Assembly: GCA_958450365.1 (NCBI GenBank)
Contig: CAUEEP010000903.1
Location: 62,001 to 126,000 of the forward strand
Length of the DNA stretch: 64,000 nt
Source of the DNA: Mesorhabditis belari
Taxonomy: Eukaryota > Nematoda > Chromadorea > Rhabditida > Rhabditidae
Reading direction: 5' to 3'
Part shown: positions 22,251 to 34,026 of the stretch, one piece after another
How the letters are laid out: every line of letters begins with the position of its first letter
Position numbering within the stretch: position 1 is the first letter of the stretch
Translations under genes and position numbers: made by a program
The notes under the pieces: model-generated
The model's input: only the letters and a program-made list of their open reading frames with translations
What the model was told of the DNA's origin: nothing
Databases searched by the model: none

Positions 22251-23814
22251 TCCGTCAGCTAGGCTTGATCCCTTAACTTTTTTGCTAGCAACGTAAACAG
22301 CGGCAAAGCCATATTAACAAAAAAACAGTTTTGGGCATTTGGTGGGCTTTTGAAAGTTTACCCCGGATCTTAAAATTTTTGAACCGATTGAGCGATTGAA
22401 AAATTGAGCGGTTGAGCACGGCGGGCAAAAGTACTGTGGTTCGCCTATGACGCGAGCGCCCTAACCACTATATTCTGCATCAGAAACACCCTGTTTCCAG
22501 CCAAACAATGTCGGGGTTCTGGTGGGGTTCCCTTGTGAGACCCAACTCGGTTTGATCAAGTCTGACTTTAAAAAATAAATCGATAAATAATTCCCATCAA
22601 TCAGACTGTCAGCAAAGAACAGGCGTTGTTCGCGTACTTTGCTACAAATGTGGTACTTTGCTTTGCTTGTACTTTACTACAGGGTTGAAATCAAGGCAAG
22701 AATTGAGTTTTATTACCTTTTAATCTTGCCTCTTTTGTAGATCATGTTACGAAGCTTTTGGATATGCTTGATTTATCCTGTTTTTGGAGTGATTTAGGTA
22801 AGTTTAAGTACCAGAGCAACAGCTTTTTAAGCTTATGGAAGGATTTCGTGGACTTGTACTAGTCTAGTTCATCACATTAACCACAATATTTTTTCTTTTT
22901 AACGGCATAAAAAGAATTCTGAAGTGATTGTTTCTCGGTGGAATCTAGACATTTCAAAAAAAGTACCAGAAAAAACTCATAACTTGGCTTAAACTTATAA
23001 AAAAGGATTACCTTTGACAAAACTCTAATCTAAATTATTGATAAATCAGAAGCCCAAACTTAATAAAAGCTATTTACAGAAAACTAAAACAAATTTGGTG
23101 GACTATTTCATTATAAAAATTCATTTGAAGAGTTGTGATTCTAGAAAAAGAGTCAAAATTCGTTTTTAATTAAATTTAGGATAACTAGAGAGCAAGTTTG
23201 CAATAGCGCATAAGACCTCCCCCCAAGATGACAACTCGGGGTGTCCCCGAATCGGGGGAAATCACCGTTTTTCATGGCTTTGGTGTCAAAAGGTACTGTC
23301 CAGAACTCAAACTTATAAAACTCGAAAAGAAAAGATTGAAAAAATGATGGAAAATAAGGAAAATATCGGAGTTTTATCGAAAAAAACTTGATTTTTTTGG
23401 AAATTCTGTGTGTACCTTGACGGCGCACGTAAACGCGAACATATTCTGGAAACTTGGGTAATTAAACCATCTGAAAACCATTTGAAAAAGTCTCCGTGTG
23501 CCAGAAAGCCCTTTTTTTGGAAGTCGAGGTGACTTTCTTCTGCTCAAATGAACTCAGCTATTCAAAAATCCACGTTTAGAGCTAAGATCCTTTGAACTAA
23601 AACTGCTTACAGCCTAAATCTTTGAAAATATCCTGGATTCATTTTCGCCAATCATCTCGAATTGCAGCTAGATCGATCAATTTTCGGGAATAGTTTCCTT
23701 AAAAAACAAAAGTTTTCCGAGTTAAACTGTTAGACTCTTAAAATTTCCAAACACAAACCAGCAACTGTGTCCGTTTCTCGATCTCGATGTCCGTTAAACA
23801 GGGTTCATGGCGCA

Positions 23815-23879
23815 TAAAACCTCCCCCCAAGATGACAACAGGGGGAAGGCCCCCGTTGTCATCTTGGGGGGAGGTTTTA
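23815..23879. repeat. second copy of the hairpin
   Basis: Same foldback as 22186-22250; the arms here are perfectly complementary at the outer end (TAAAACCTCCCCCC / GGGGGGAGGTTTTA), with loop AAGG. One difference in each copy keeps or breaks pairing. Confidence 0.85.
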
Positions 23880-24060
23880 TCCGTCAGCTAGGCTTGATCC
23901 CTTAACTTTTTTGCTAGCAACGCAAACAGCGGCCTTCTGAAACCCAACTCGTTTTAATCAGTTTGACTTTTAAAACTAAATCGATAAATAATTCCCACCA
24001 ATCAGACTGTCAGCAAAGAACAGGCGTTGTTCGCGTACTTTGCTACAAATGTGAGCATTC

Positions 24061-26884
24061 GGTGTTTGCAACTATTGGATTGGTGAATTGAAAACTGCCG
24101 GCTATTGTCATCTGTGACAGTTTGAGCACTTTCTTCAAATGAAACCCATTTTGAGTCTCACACTTGTCTCACACACAAACCAAAATCCTACTACGAAAGA
24201 GGAATCCGCAAATTGCCTATAAAATGGGCAGAAGTCGTCAATAATAATGGAAATTATTTGGAATGGATTCATGGTTTTATGTTGAATGAATTTTAGTTCA
24301 AAGTCCGACAGTTTTCAATTCACCAACCCAATAGTTTTAAACTGTATGATGTATGTTTAAATTGGTTTGTTTGGTTGAATAGTAGACAAATTGTTAAAGA
24401 AAAAAACTTGAACATAAATTCAGAATTGTGAACAGAATGTTTTAGAACTCTTTATATGCCAAGTTCATTCGACATTTTTCCTCTTTCTTGTCAGATCTTT
24501 CTTAAATCCCATCGAATCTCGATAAATTAATGGTGTTGTGCGCTTGAAGTGGTATCTTTTCCCCAGAGAGAAGACAAGTGGTTAGAGTTAGAATTAGAGA
24601 ACCATTAGAGAAGCCGAAGCGGTAAAATTTCAAGAAAACCATTTACAACAAGGACAAACTCTTTCTTGAAAACTCAAGTATTCCACTCTTCTGGAAATCC
24701 AGGTGTCCCTTACAGGGTATCCCATTAAAAAAACTTTACATTTTACAGTAGCTTTCATTTGTTTATTCTTTTTTTGTACGATTTGATTTGTAACTTTCAG
24801 TTCAACTACAAAACAATGCAAGCCTTCTTTAAGCACGGCAAGTCGAATCTAACAGTACTCGTATGTGTGAGTGGTTTGTCTTACAAGGAAATGTCACCAC
24901 CAGAATTGCTTCGTCACCAGTTACCCGGGGGATCATACAGCCAGAATCGCTATAAAGTGTAAAGGGTGTTAATTCTTTTCGGATCAAAATTTGATACATA
25001 TTCAAAAACATTTGAATGAACTGGTCTACAGGCAAGGCTGTTTATTCACATTCAGAGGCTTGCTTCAGGACGGCTCGGGTTCAACTAGTCCCAACGGTAG
25101 CAAGCCTTAAAAGTCTAAAGTCGCTAAACAGTCTAAAGTTTTAAGTTTAGTTTTTAGAAGATTTTAAATAGGTTTTGCATGATTTCAAACAAAATAGCTT
25201 AATTAACCAGTGCAAAAGCGTGAATTCGATAAAAATTGTGAGAAACTCAAGCATTATGGAGTGAAATGACATTGCTATGATAAAAGATGTAATGCTTTGA
25301 CTATGGTGAAATAAATCTTAAAGTGATTTAATGTTAAAGTTGCTTTGAATCGGCTTTTCAACCTAGTGACCAGCCTCGATTTCGCTCAAACTGTCCACAA
25401 CGCAAAAGTCATTCAAACACTTCAAATAATCTCTTTATGTCCAAAATCAGAATGCAAATTCGCAAATTATCCACAAACAATTTTACATCTAAACCATCTG
25501 CAAACCAATCGAATCCGTTTGAGACACTTTCGAATATTGTTCAGACTCAACAAGCGAATTCGAGCCCTTGAAGCATTGAACGGCTTCTTTTCGATCGCAC
25601 AACGGGCATGAGCTCTAAAAAAGATTAAATTTGAATTAGCATTGAAATTGAAAGCTTTTTTGACAGTTTCAAGATTTGATTCTATGTAAACTGATTGATT
25701 GGCTGAAATGATTGCCCAATGCAACTGGTCTAAGCCCGATGCAACTGGTCTTAAACCGATTTTAGAGTTAATTAAATCTGGTTTTATTACCGCTCTCTGA
25801 TAGATCGGTCTGAAGCTCAAATCCACCTGAAAGCTTTTCAAAAAGTCTCGGAATTCTCCTTCAAATCGCTTGGCTTCCCTTTCATCTTTTCATTCTCATT
25901 AGCCGATTCTTCGGCAACTTTCTGGATATAGAGCAAACTGCTTTGAGAGCAAGATTCGTCTATTTGCGAATCTTTCGGCTCTGGTTCACAATAGCTGATC
26001 ATTTGATATTATTGGAGAGTGAATGGAGAAGAGACGAGAAGCTTCGTAGCATTTGATGGATTTGGTCATTCAGCAAAGCCAAGACTTTCCAAATCTTCCA
26101 AGATCAAAGATCTTTCTATTCTTGAATCTATCAACTTGAGAGTTTCCTTCAGGATTCAGTTTCGATTTTGTTCGCATTTAAACTCGCTTTTAGGTAATGA
26201 TGGACCTACTGAAAAGGTTTTGGCCGAAAATTTGCCAAGTTTTAAATGCACCAGTATTACGTTATAATTTAACATCTAAACAGGGCTTGTTTGTTCCATT
26301 TTTGGCCATGGTCTGGTCTGTGCAAACTTTTCCGAGCTGTTACAACAATTTCTTCATTTGAGCACTAATAGTTGAAAAAGTTTTGTGGTCGGTGGGTACT
26401 TTTTGGATAGTTTTTCCTTGAATTGTCTCTAAGAGAGCCAATTTCTTCTAGAATGCAACAAATTGAGCTAATTAGAAGTGTTCCTAATAAACAAGAAGCT
26501 TATTTCTTCACAGAATCTAAACTTTAGGCGACTTGTTTAAGCTTGCTACAATTTCTTTTTTGTATACAAATCCATTTTCTTTTTGGTTTCAAGTATGAGG
26601 GTGAGTGCTAATTCTTGATAACACTTTTTGTTTTTTGTCTCATCAAAGAGCAAAGCATAGCTTTTTATTAATTTTTAATATGATAATCAGACACGCATTG
26701 CCTCGCATTGGGCCAAGTTTCATCCCGATCTATTGGCTGGGCTTCAAGCAGGAGGCTTTTGTTTGAAACCAGTCGATTTGGACTCTTTGATCTTCTGTGA
26801 ACCAGATTTTTCTGCGACTCCTAAACATTTGCAGCCAAACGTTAGTAGATACTTTGCAGCAGATAATTTGAATAAAAACATGTA
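24061..26884. other. no confident gene; repeat copy at about 26037-26220
   Basis: Scattered short open frames only. About 26037-26220 is a direct repeat of 28808-28970 (GATGGATTTGGTCATTCAGC, AAGCCAAGACTTTCCAAATC), which forms the end of the right inverted arm. A minus-strand stretch near 25500-25620 reads RKCLKRI, but no receptor zinc finger could be built around it. Confidence 0.4.
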
Positions 26885-28200
26885 CAGGGTGCGGCAAAAG
26901 TTCTGACACTTTTTTTCAAACGACTGTATAAAATTTCAAAAAACAGTACTTGGCTCACCTTTTGTTTTTTAACATTTGTTAAACTGTTTTTCCTTATTTT
27001 TAACAAGAAACCACGCTTTTTGTTTAGGTTCGCTTTCAATATGGATGCTAAAAAGAGGCGCACTGTGATACTGGAGTTGCACAAAGCCGGAAAGATACCG
27101 ATGGAGATTGTTCAAGTCACCGGATATCCGGAAAAGTCTGTCTATCGACCCATTTAACGATTCAAGGAGCGGGGCAACGATCAGGACCGTCCAAGAAGCG
27201 GCCGACCAACCACAGCCGTCACTCCAGAGAGCACAAACAAAGTCAGATGCCGAATCCGTCGGAATCCCACTCGTTCAATGAGAAAGATGGCCACAAGCCT
27301 CGGAACCAGCGAAAGAAGCGTTCGAAGGATTGTGCATAAGAAACTTGGAATGTCCAGCTACAAATTTGCTCCGGCTCATTTCCTGAACGACGCCATGAAG
27401 CAAAAGAGGATGGCTAAAGCGAAGAAGATGTTGCACCTGGTCGCTGCTGGTCGTTTGGACAAGGTTGTGTTCACAGATGAGAAAATCTTCACCGTTCAAC
27501 CGATCCACAATCGTCAAAACCATCGCCAACTTCTCAAGCGAGGTCTGAAAAACACTTTTGCAGCCAAATTGATGGTCCGCCAACATTTTCCGAAGTCCGT
27601 TATGGTGTGGGCCGGCATCTGTGCCACAGGAAAGACGCCTCTTGTGTTCATCGATCGAAATGTGAAAATCAACGCTAAGGTCTACCAGCAAAAGGTGTTA
27701 AAGGGTGTCTTAGAGCCCTGGGCAGCGAATCATTTCGGACAAACTGGATTTACCCTTCAGCAGGACTGGGCGCCGGCCCATGGAGCCCGCTCGACTCTCG
27801 CTCTCTGCAATCAGTTGTTTCCGGGCTACTGGGGTAAGAACATTTGGCCGGCCGTCGAATAGCCCGATTTGAACCCCCTGGACTTCTCTGTTTGGTCGAT
27901 CTTGGAAGACAAGATCTCTGGCAAGAGGTTTCGCTCCGCGGATTCTTTGAAAGCCGCTTTGAAGAGGGCCTGGGCTGAAATCACTGTTCAGCATCAGCAA
28001 TGCGCGACCATCGTCGGCAACTTCCGCAAGCGATTGAAGAAGTGCATCGAGGCCAAGGGTGGAAATTTTGAACATTTGTTATGATTTTTTGTTAGTTTTG
28101 TCTTCAATAAACAATTTGTTTTCGTTTTTTTGATTAATATTGCCAAAGTTTGCAACTTTTTTTCTCTTAGAAAAAGTATCAGAACTTTTGCCGCACCCTG
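26885..28200 (+). mobile_element. Tc1/mariner-superfamily DDxD element, 1316 bp, ends intact
   Basis: Terminal inverted repeats CAGGGTGCGGCAAAAGTTCT (left) and its complement (right) are flanked by TA duplications at 26883-26884 and 28201-28202. It encodes one long transposase frame (27041-28084). Different termini from the element at 19199 but a related transposase. It lies in the spacer of the large inverted duplication. Confidence 0.9.
27041..28084 (+). pseudogene. DDxD transposase, full length but for two in-frame stops
   Basis: 347 codons, no frameshift. N-terminal helix-turn-helix (KIPMEIVQVTGYPEKSVYR), RPRSGRPTT linker, second HTH-like region TSERSVRRIVHKKLG, catalytic D in VFTDEKIF, second D in QQDWAPAHGA, third position in PDLNPLDFSVW with Asp, about 38 residues after the second D. 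A TAA falls after SVYRPI and a TAG just before PDLNP; everything else is open. The PLDFSVW ending with Asp resembles the maT / DD37-39D group, not Tc1 (Glu). Single-base changes have inactivated it recently, or it is read through. Confidence 0.85.
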
Positions 28201-28835
28201 TATATCTAGTAGTTTTTTGAGAATCTTTGACAACATTCCAAATTACTCAAATTTCAAATTAATTATTAAAAAGTTGCTCGAAACGGAAAAAAATGTAAAT
28301 TTTAAAATGTCTAAAAGTTTACGTGGTAAGGTTGGGGATTGTACGCCAAATCAAAACAGGATAAAACTGCTGCCTAATCGACAATTGAATACTAACATTG
28401 TTTCAAAAATTCTATAAAAACACATAGTTCAGTCTTTGAGAAGTCCCCAAAAACAAAAACTCTTGTTGTGCGATGTGGCCTAGATCAGGATCGAATGGTT
28501 TCAAACAAAAGACTCCTGTTGAAGCCCAGCCATCAGATCGGGATGAAACTTTGCCGAAAGCTAGTCGAAAGCATGTTTGATTATCATTTTAAAAGTTTAT
28601 AAAAATCTACGGTTTACTCTTTGATGCAACAAAAACAAAAATTGTTATCAAGAATTAGTACTCAACCTAATAGAACTACAAATAGTGTTCTTTCTTACTT
28701 TATCATACGCGCCCATTTCTTTTGAGGATACAATATTTACAAGCAAAACACATTTTTTAATGGATACAATAACAATTGATGCTATTCATTTACCATTCAG
28801 GAGGTAACATTTGATGGATTTGGTCATTCAGCAAA
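28201..28835. other. no gene seen
   Basis: AT-rich interval between the DDxD element and the right inverted arm. It contains a short segment similar to 26700-26760 in inverse orientation (ATTGGGCCAAGTTTCATCCC type), but no exon series. Confidence 0.35.
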
Positions 28836-31697
28836 GCCAAGACTTTCCAAATCTTTCAAGATCTTTTAAGATCAAAGATCATTTTACTTTTGAATCATAA
28901 ACCTGCGAGTTTCCTTCAAGATTCAGTTTCGATTTTGTTCACATTTAAACTCGATTTTAGGTAATGAGGGACGTACTGAAAAAAATTCGCGAAATTTTGG
29001 AGGTGCTCGTCGTTGGGTCGATCATAACAGGTTGGATTTGTTGACTGACTGTGTGTACCATTCATTCATAGCCATAAGCATAGCAAAGAGAAGTCATTTC
29101 TTATATGTACTGGTGCAAATCTATTTCTAAGCAAACTCTTTCATTCTGGCTCATAAAATTAAAAATGTGGCTTTTGGCTCATAGACTAGTCCAGAGGCAT
29201 AAAGGCCAGGCCGGGTCATTTGACCATTTACCAGCTTACATAGTAAGCCAGGTTTACCAGGTAAGCTGGTAAGCTAGAAGTCAGAGCAAGGACTTTTGTG
29301 GACCAAGCTTGTAGTAAACCTAGACCCATAGCAAAGCCAAGCCAGGCAAGACCAGTCTTGGCTTCTGAACTTGCCTTCAAAGCGACCCTGGTCAAGTCAA
29401 GCCTAGGTCAAGCATTTTATTAAGCTACAAAATCAAACAAGCTCGTACTTTCCAGCCAGGAATAATTTTTGATCTGATGTATGCTGCCAGACAGACTTTC
29501 ATAATCGGACTTTCGATCGAAACATTTTTCAACAAAATACTACAAAACTTGCAGAAAAACCAGTCTGCTCTTGATATAACCCTAAAGTGCCAAAACTGTT
29601 GGTGAACTTATTTTGATCATTTCTTTATTATAAAAACAATGCTTCAATTTCAATTCCAGCTCTCGGCAATGTTTGCCAAGTGATCAAGTTGAAGCTAATG
29701 TCTCAACGTGCCATCAGCTACCAGTCAGACCCAACTCAGCCAGGACTCCTTGAGATCAGCGGGGATACGTTTCTGCGATTTCAAAATTTTTTCGCATCCG
29801 GATGCTTTTTGGTGAGTTTTGCTACAAAAAAGAATAAAACTCATTTGCATGCAGGTGCTTTTTATTGGTGTGTTCACAAACGTTTTCGCGATTTATTACT
29901 CGGCCAGAAATGATGAGTTATTGCTGAGTATTCGGTAAGTTACTGTAATTTTACTGAAGTGTAACTCTAAAGGCACTCAGCTAACTACAGTAGGAATTCG
30001 AATAGGCTCACAAAAAGAACTTTTCAGGCTAATCCTAACGGGCGAAAATGTGCAACGATTCGTCTATACGTTACTTAAAATGGCGACCGGCCTGTGCCAA
30101 GTTTTTTTGAATACTGGGTAAAAAACTTTATGAGACTTATGTATGATACTTAAAAACTTTACTCATTAGTCTTATTGTTATTGTTGTTACAAAGAATATA
30201 TCTCAGAATTGACCTGAGATAGCGTAAGAAAACAGTTGATTGGCTCAAATTTTCTGCTTTCACATCGGTTTGAGTCTAGAAAAATTTCCTCTTTGAATGT
30301 TCTAGCCACAATTTCAGTTTGCTTGTTGGACTGGCTGTTTCAAACATAATCTTGGAAATATGGTTAATTTTAAACGAGAAAACCCCTCTTGTTGTTGCTT
30401 TCCCAGGACTGACTTTTCGGGAGTCCCTCATTTTCAAGACCTTAATATCAATCTTGCCTTGCTACTACTTGGATTTGTTAGCTTTAGATGAAAAAGCATA
30501 AAACAACCGGTTATTTTGCGTATTGAGGCATATAATAATGCCAAGTGAATTATTTACTTCTAACGAGAATCGGTCGCCCCTTAAAGAAATTTCAATTGTA
30601 GATGTGCAAGGGATGGCATCGCCGGTTTGCTTTTCAACTATTTCGGGGGTTTGGTCGTCGTGAACGCATTTTGTCAGTTCTTTGTCTCGATCAGGTTTGA
30701 AAAAAGTGCATCACTCTCGAAATGTGATTAGCCGTTTCTTGGCCGTTTCTTTCGATGGAATGCTCTTCAAGTATACAACAAAACACACCGTCCACCAGTT
30801 TCTCATTTGCTATTCGGGAGCGATTTCGCTTTTCTGCGTATCATCGTTTACAGATAGTACAATTGTGAATATGTATGTGACGCCAACTCTGACATATTTC
30901 ATGATCACAATGGATTTTTTCACTTTTTTAAAGCTTCGAAAAGTAAGTTAAAATGGTGTTTCTCAAAGAGATGAGAGATTTAGCTGAATAATTCCAAAGT
31001 CTCGATGGCGGAGAGACGTTTAATGGTTCAGGTTGGATTAGATTCAGAACATTTAATGATCAATTGGGTAAATTGGTTACCTACAAATATAGTAAATATA
31101 CAAATAATAATCTAAATTGCCTTCTTTTTGCCAATACAGAGTCTGTACAAGTTTGTTTTGATCTATCAGTCTTGACTGATTAAATTGGATCTTCTGAAGA
31201 TACCAAACGAGTCACAAAACGCTTTTCAGATGATCGGTAACTCAACATACTATTTTTCGAACTATTTTCTTTCAAGTCTGATCACCATTGTGCAATATCC
31301 ATTCTTTGGCTACTACTTATCGACTGTGGCATTGCAACTGAACTCAAATGCTTCCACATGTATTTACACGCTTGGACTGAGGTTCTGCTACATTTTCTCG
31401 GTTTTAACTTTCATACCTTGCTTAGTTATTTAAACATGGTCTACCTGAAAAAGAAAAGTACAACTCAACTCAACTCAACTTCTCAATCCGTCATGAGTAT
31501 AACGGTCACCAAGACGAAGAGCTCTCACTCGACACCCAAAATCTGATTTCATTTGTCGTTTTCGTGAAAAACATCTTCCAATACAATTTATTCAAGAAAA
31601 TACAAGAATTGAACATAACACTCGAGATTTGCCGTTTTCGATTTGTCGTTTTTCAGCTGCAGAAAGCTCCACTCATGCAGGAACCACCATTCAGATC
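28836..31697. repeat. right arm of large inverted duplication (inner part)
   Basis: Reverse complement of 17738-21420 minus the Tc1-like element. It continues without a break at 31697 into the partner of 13060-13866, so the right arm appears to keep the uninterrupted arrangement. Contains the chemoreceptor-like copy. Confidence 0.85.
29698..31546 (+). pseudogene. srx-like 7TM chemoreceptor, right-arm copy, one in-frame TGA
   Basis: Exons with consistent phase: 29698-29811 (N-terminus, MSQRAISYQSDPTQPGLL), 29855-29934 (TM1 VLFIGVFTNVFAIYY), 30318-30476 (TM2), 30602-30694 (LLFNYFGGLVVVNAFCQFF), 30732-30942 (SRFLAVSFDGMLFKYTTKH, TM4-5, FLKLRK), then from 31140. The S.SRF.AV motif after TM3 is the chemoreceptor equivalent of DRY and looks most like the srx group. 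The last part opens SLYKFVLIYQS, then TGA, then continues in frame NESQNAFQMIGNSTYYFSNY and TM6. After TM6 two frames compete for TM7 and the Lys/Ser/Thr-rich tail (VYLKKKSTTQ). Intron 30695-30731 is only 37 bases. The TGA is present in both arms. Confidence 0.6.
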
Positions 31698-32410
31698 GGG
31701 TTGTTTAGAAATTTTTAGGAGCCTTAAGAAAACGGACTCCGAAAGCTTTTTTACTACTGTGGCCCTAATCGAACTTCAACTAATAGCAAACAATAGAAAC
31801 GCACCTGTTGCTAGGCATCCAGGTAAATCGCCTGACTTCATCCCTGCACTTGAGATTAAAAGTTGTGAAAAATAAATCTCTCTATTTTTTATTCTCATTG
31901 CTTTTGATTAAGTTTTCGATTCTCCTTACATTCGATGCTTAGTCACCGTCCTTTTCCCGTATTTTTGAGGCTGAGAAAGGAGGGAAGAGAGTAATTTCGA
32001 CTCAGCATCGATGTAGGGATCCTGGAGTGTCAGAGGCCAGGGGTCGAAAAATGACCTTGAAGATTTCCTGAACTTTTAGTGAATAAGATTGCCTTCGATT
32101 CAAAAAGTTACAAGAAAATAACGGGAATGGACCATTTTCTAATCCTGCATTAAAGAAGTTTTTGTTGCTTTTCAACGAACTATTAATGTTATTAACTAAT
32201 TCATTAAAATCGTATTTAGCTTCTGGAATAGCCATAGTATCCTTTTCATCAACTTGATTATTATTTGTATCATCTCCCTTAACGACATAATCAAATTTTG
32301 TTGTTGTGTTGATTGGCACTAATTTTGTTATCAATTTCTAATTTACCCTCTATTCTTAATAAACCTATTTCATGATTTTTATCCATAAATTCTTGTCTAA
32401 ATGAGCATCA
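31697..32410. repeat. outer part of right arm (partner of 13060-13866)
   Basis: Contains the third copy of the dispersed repeat also at 4400-4690 (about 31715-32010) and the decayed gene below. Confidence 0.8.
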
Positions 32411-32470
32411 AAACTCGTTTCATTAGAAGTTAAATGCAAAGTAAAACATGCCATTAAAAAAAAATCCACA
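32002..32470 (-). pseudogene. decayed unknown gene, right-arm copy
   Basis: Minus strand from about 32464: MACFTLHLTSNETSFDAH, then in another frame MDKNHEIGLLRIEGKLEIDN, then in a third TTTKFDYVVKGDDTNNNQVD and onward to SLKSNKNFFNAGLENGPF. At least two frameshifts; the second is shared with the left copy. No family recognised. It lies just downstream of, and on the same strand as, the exons at 32635-32945, so it may once have been part of that gene. Confidence 0.4.
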
Positions 32471-32634
32471 TAAAAAAAATTGAAACAAGTCTTGCATCAC
32501 GTTACATATATAAAAGATAAAATGAAATAATCTTTATTTATATCATATCAAGGATAAATTTTATTCAAATCCAAAAACAATAATTCTTAGAACAAGTCAC
32601 AACAAGAAGACTAATTTTAAAGAAATCACTTCAT

Positions 32635-32945
32635 TTAGGCTGCATGCTTTATTTCAGTAGGCGAAAACTAGAATAATAAAAATGTAAAAGAATGTTTAAT
32701 TAGAATTAAAATGATACTTACATTTGCATCTGGACCATCAAAATGAAGATAGCCAAAAACAAGAACCGATGGAATCATTCTCGTCTCAGGATGGTGATCA
32801 GCCAATCCTCCATCATCAATTTTTAGATCCGACAAAGCAAAATTCGTCTTCGCGACTAAGCTTCCGATGAAGACACCGTTCATATCGAAGATACCATGGC
32901 CCCAATCGCCATATCCTCCTTGCGAAGTACCAAAATAATCCCCAC
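32635..32945 (-). CDS. 3' exons of an unrecognised gene
   Basis: Two exons: 32945-32722 (after TTTTAG; GGDYFGTSQGGYGDWGHG, then VFIGSLVAKTNFALSD and SVLVFGYLHFDGPDAN, donor GTAAGT) and 32667-32635 (after TTCTAG; FSPTEIKHAA, stop). Phases agree. Gly-rich start followed by alternating hydrophobic and polar residues suggests a beta-rich domain. Upstream exons (33050 onward) could not be fixed. No annotation transfer is justified. Confidence 0.45.
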
Positions 32946-33375
32946 CTAAAATTAATTCAATTATTAAACGGAATGTTAGTAAAATACAGTTAAAAAATAA
33001 TATATAATTTCTACAATATAAACAAGGCATTATTGAAGAAAAGGCCCCCACTGGAAGTTGAGGGCTTTATTTTCAGGCTTTCTTGCTTTTCTTTCTTTCC
33101 TATAAGATATCTTTAAACCCTTAGAAATTGTGATTCTAAGGGGTTGTTATACGCATGCACAAGAAAACTAACGAGGGAGCTATAACTACTTACTACTACT
33201 CAGATCGACTCCAAAATTATAGGGGGGAATAAGCATCACAAAATAAGCATTTTTTGAAATTTTTAGCTGCTAAATGCTAGAAATAACTGAAATATAAGGT
33301 TCCAAAGTTTTTAACTTAAAATTAAACATTTTTGGGGATTTACACAACACTTTAATGGGAACTCTTACACACACC

Positions 33376-33438
33376 GGAGGAGTAACCGGATGGCCTCTAG
33401 CTGGTAGACCAAAGGTCGCTGGTTCGACTCCGTCCCCC
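33376..33438 (+). tRNA. tRNA-like relic lacking an anticodon arm
   Basis: A D-arm/A-box-like segment (GGCCTCTAGCTGGTAGACC) is followed almost at once by AAAGGTCGCTGGTTCGACTC, a good T-arm/B-box, and a partial acceptor (GGAGGAG against GTCCCCC, with two mismatches). A normal tRNA has an anticodon stem-loop between the two; here it is missing. Best read as a tRNA-derived pseudogene or SINE head. The reverse strand gives misleading open frames of about 70 codons. Confidence 0.45.
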
Positions 33439-33439
33439 T

Positions 33440-34020
33440 TGTTCTTTTGCTTTTTGGTTTTGCCAAACCACAGAATGTGCGTTCGGTAGAGAACATTGAT
33501 CGAGAACATAAAGGATTGCGTCCGTCAACTGACACATTCCCTTTACATAAGATCTCCGATTTTTGGCAGTTACCAGCTCCCAACGCTTCAAGATGTTTGA
33601 TGCCTCGAAAGTGCTAAAGATCTTGATCAGTTGATTCGAAAATGAGAAAATCGCTCACCTTGGAAACGGCACTCACCACAACCTGAAAAGCTGAGCAATT
33701 ATTTAATTATAAAAAACAAAGGTACTTTGATGGTTGGGAAGAGCCACTTTTATCCTGGCTCATTTGGAGCTAATGTTTTGACTGGTTGTTTGCTACCTTT
33801 TACCCATCCTAAGGTAATCAAATATGCTTAATAGATTGATGACACTTTAGCAAATTTTCGCATTTCTAGCCTAACCTCATGTACTTTAACCACCAAACGT
33901 TACGATTGACTGAAAATAAAGCGTTTTAGAGGAGAGACACTTCAAAAGACTACACCTTATTGATTTGATAGAGAACCTCGGCGGCCATCGGTCTTCAACA
34001 CCGATTGAAGTTGGTGCAAC
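33440..34020. other. no gene seen
   Basis: Only fragments of open frame. Nothing repeats elsewhere in the window that I could find. Confidence 0.3.
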
Positions 34021-34026
34021 TAAAAG

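Larger units (their letters stand above)
21988..24060. repeat. direct repeat pair (about 21988-22660 and 23575-24060) with extra segment
   Basis: Both units share AGCTAAGATCCTTT, CTTACAGCCTAAATCTTTGA, the hairpin described separately, TTTGCTAGCAACG and CAGACTGTCAGCAAAGAACAGG...CTACAAATGTG. The first unit has about 190 extra bases after AAACAGCGGC; the second has about 40 extra before the hairpin. The spacer (22660-23575) carries the 23187-23306 copy of the half-hairpin repeat. No gene supported. Confidence 0.75.

Noticed and set aside
25467..25841. Minus-strand frame containing RKCLKRI, suggestive of a nuclear receptor
   Set aside because: No Cys4 zinc fingers can be assembled in phase around it; the motif alone is too short.
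27275..27691. 138-codon minus-strand frame inside the DDxD element
   Set aside because: Antisense of the transposase, which has clear catalytic motifs on the plus strand.
33270..33591. Three overlapping minus-strand frames (e.g. RSRTSDLWSTS, GVEPATFGLPA)
   Set aside because: These are antisense translations of the tRNA-like sequence, a known source of spurious proteins.
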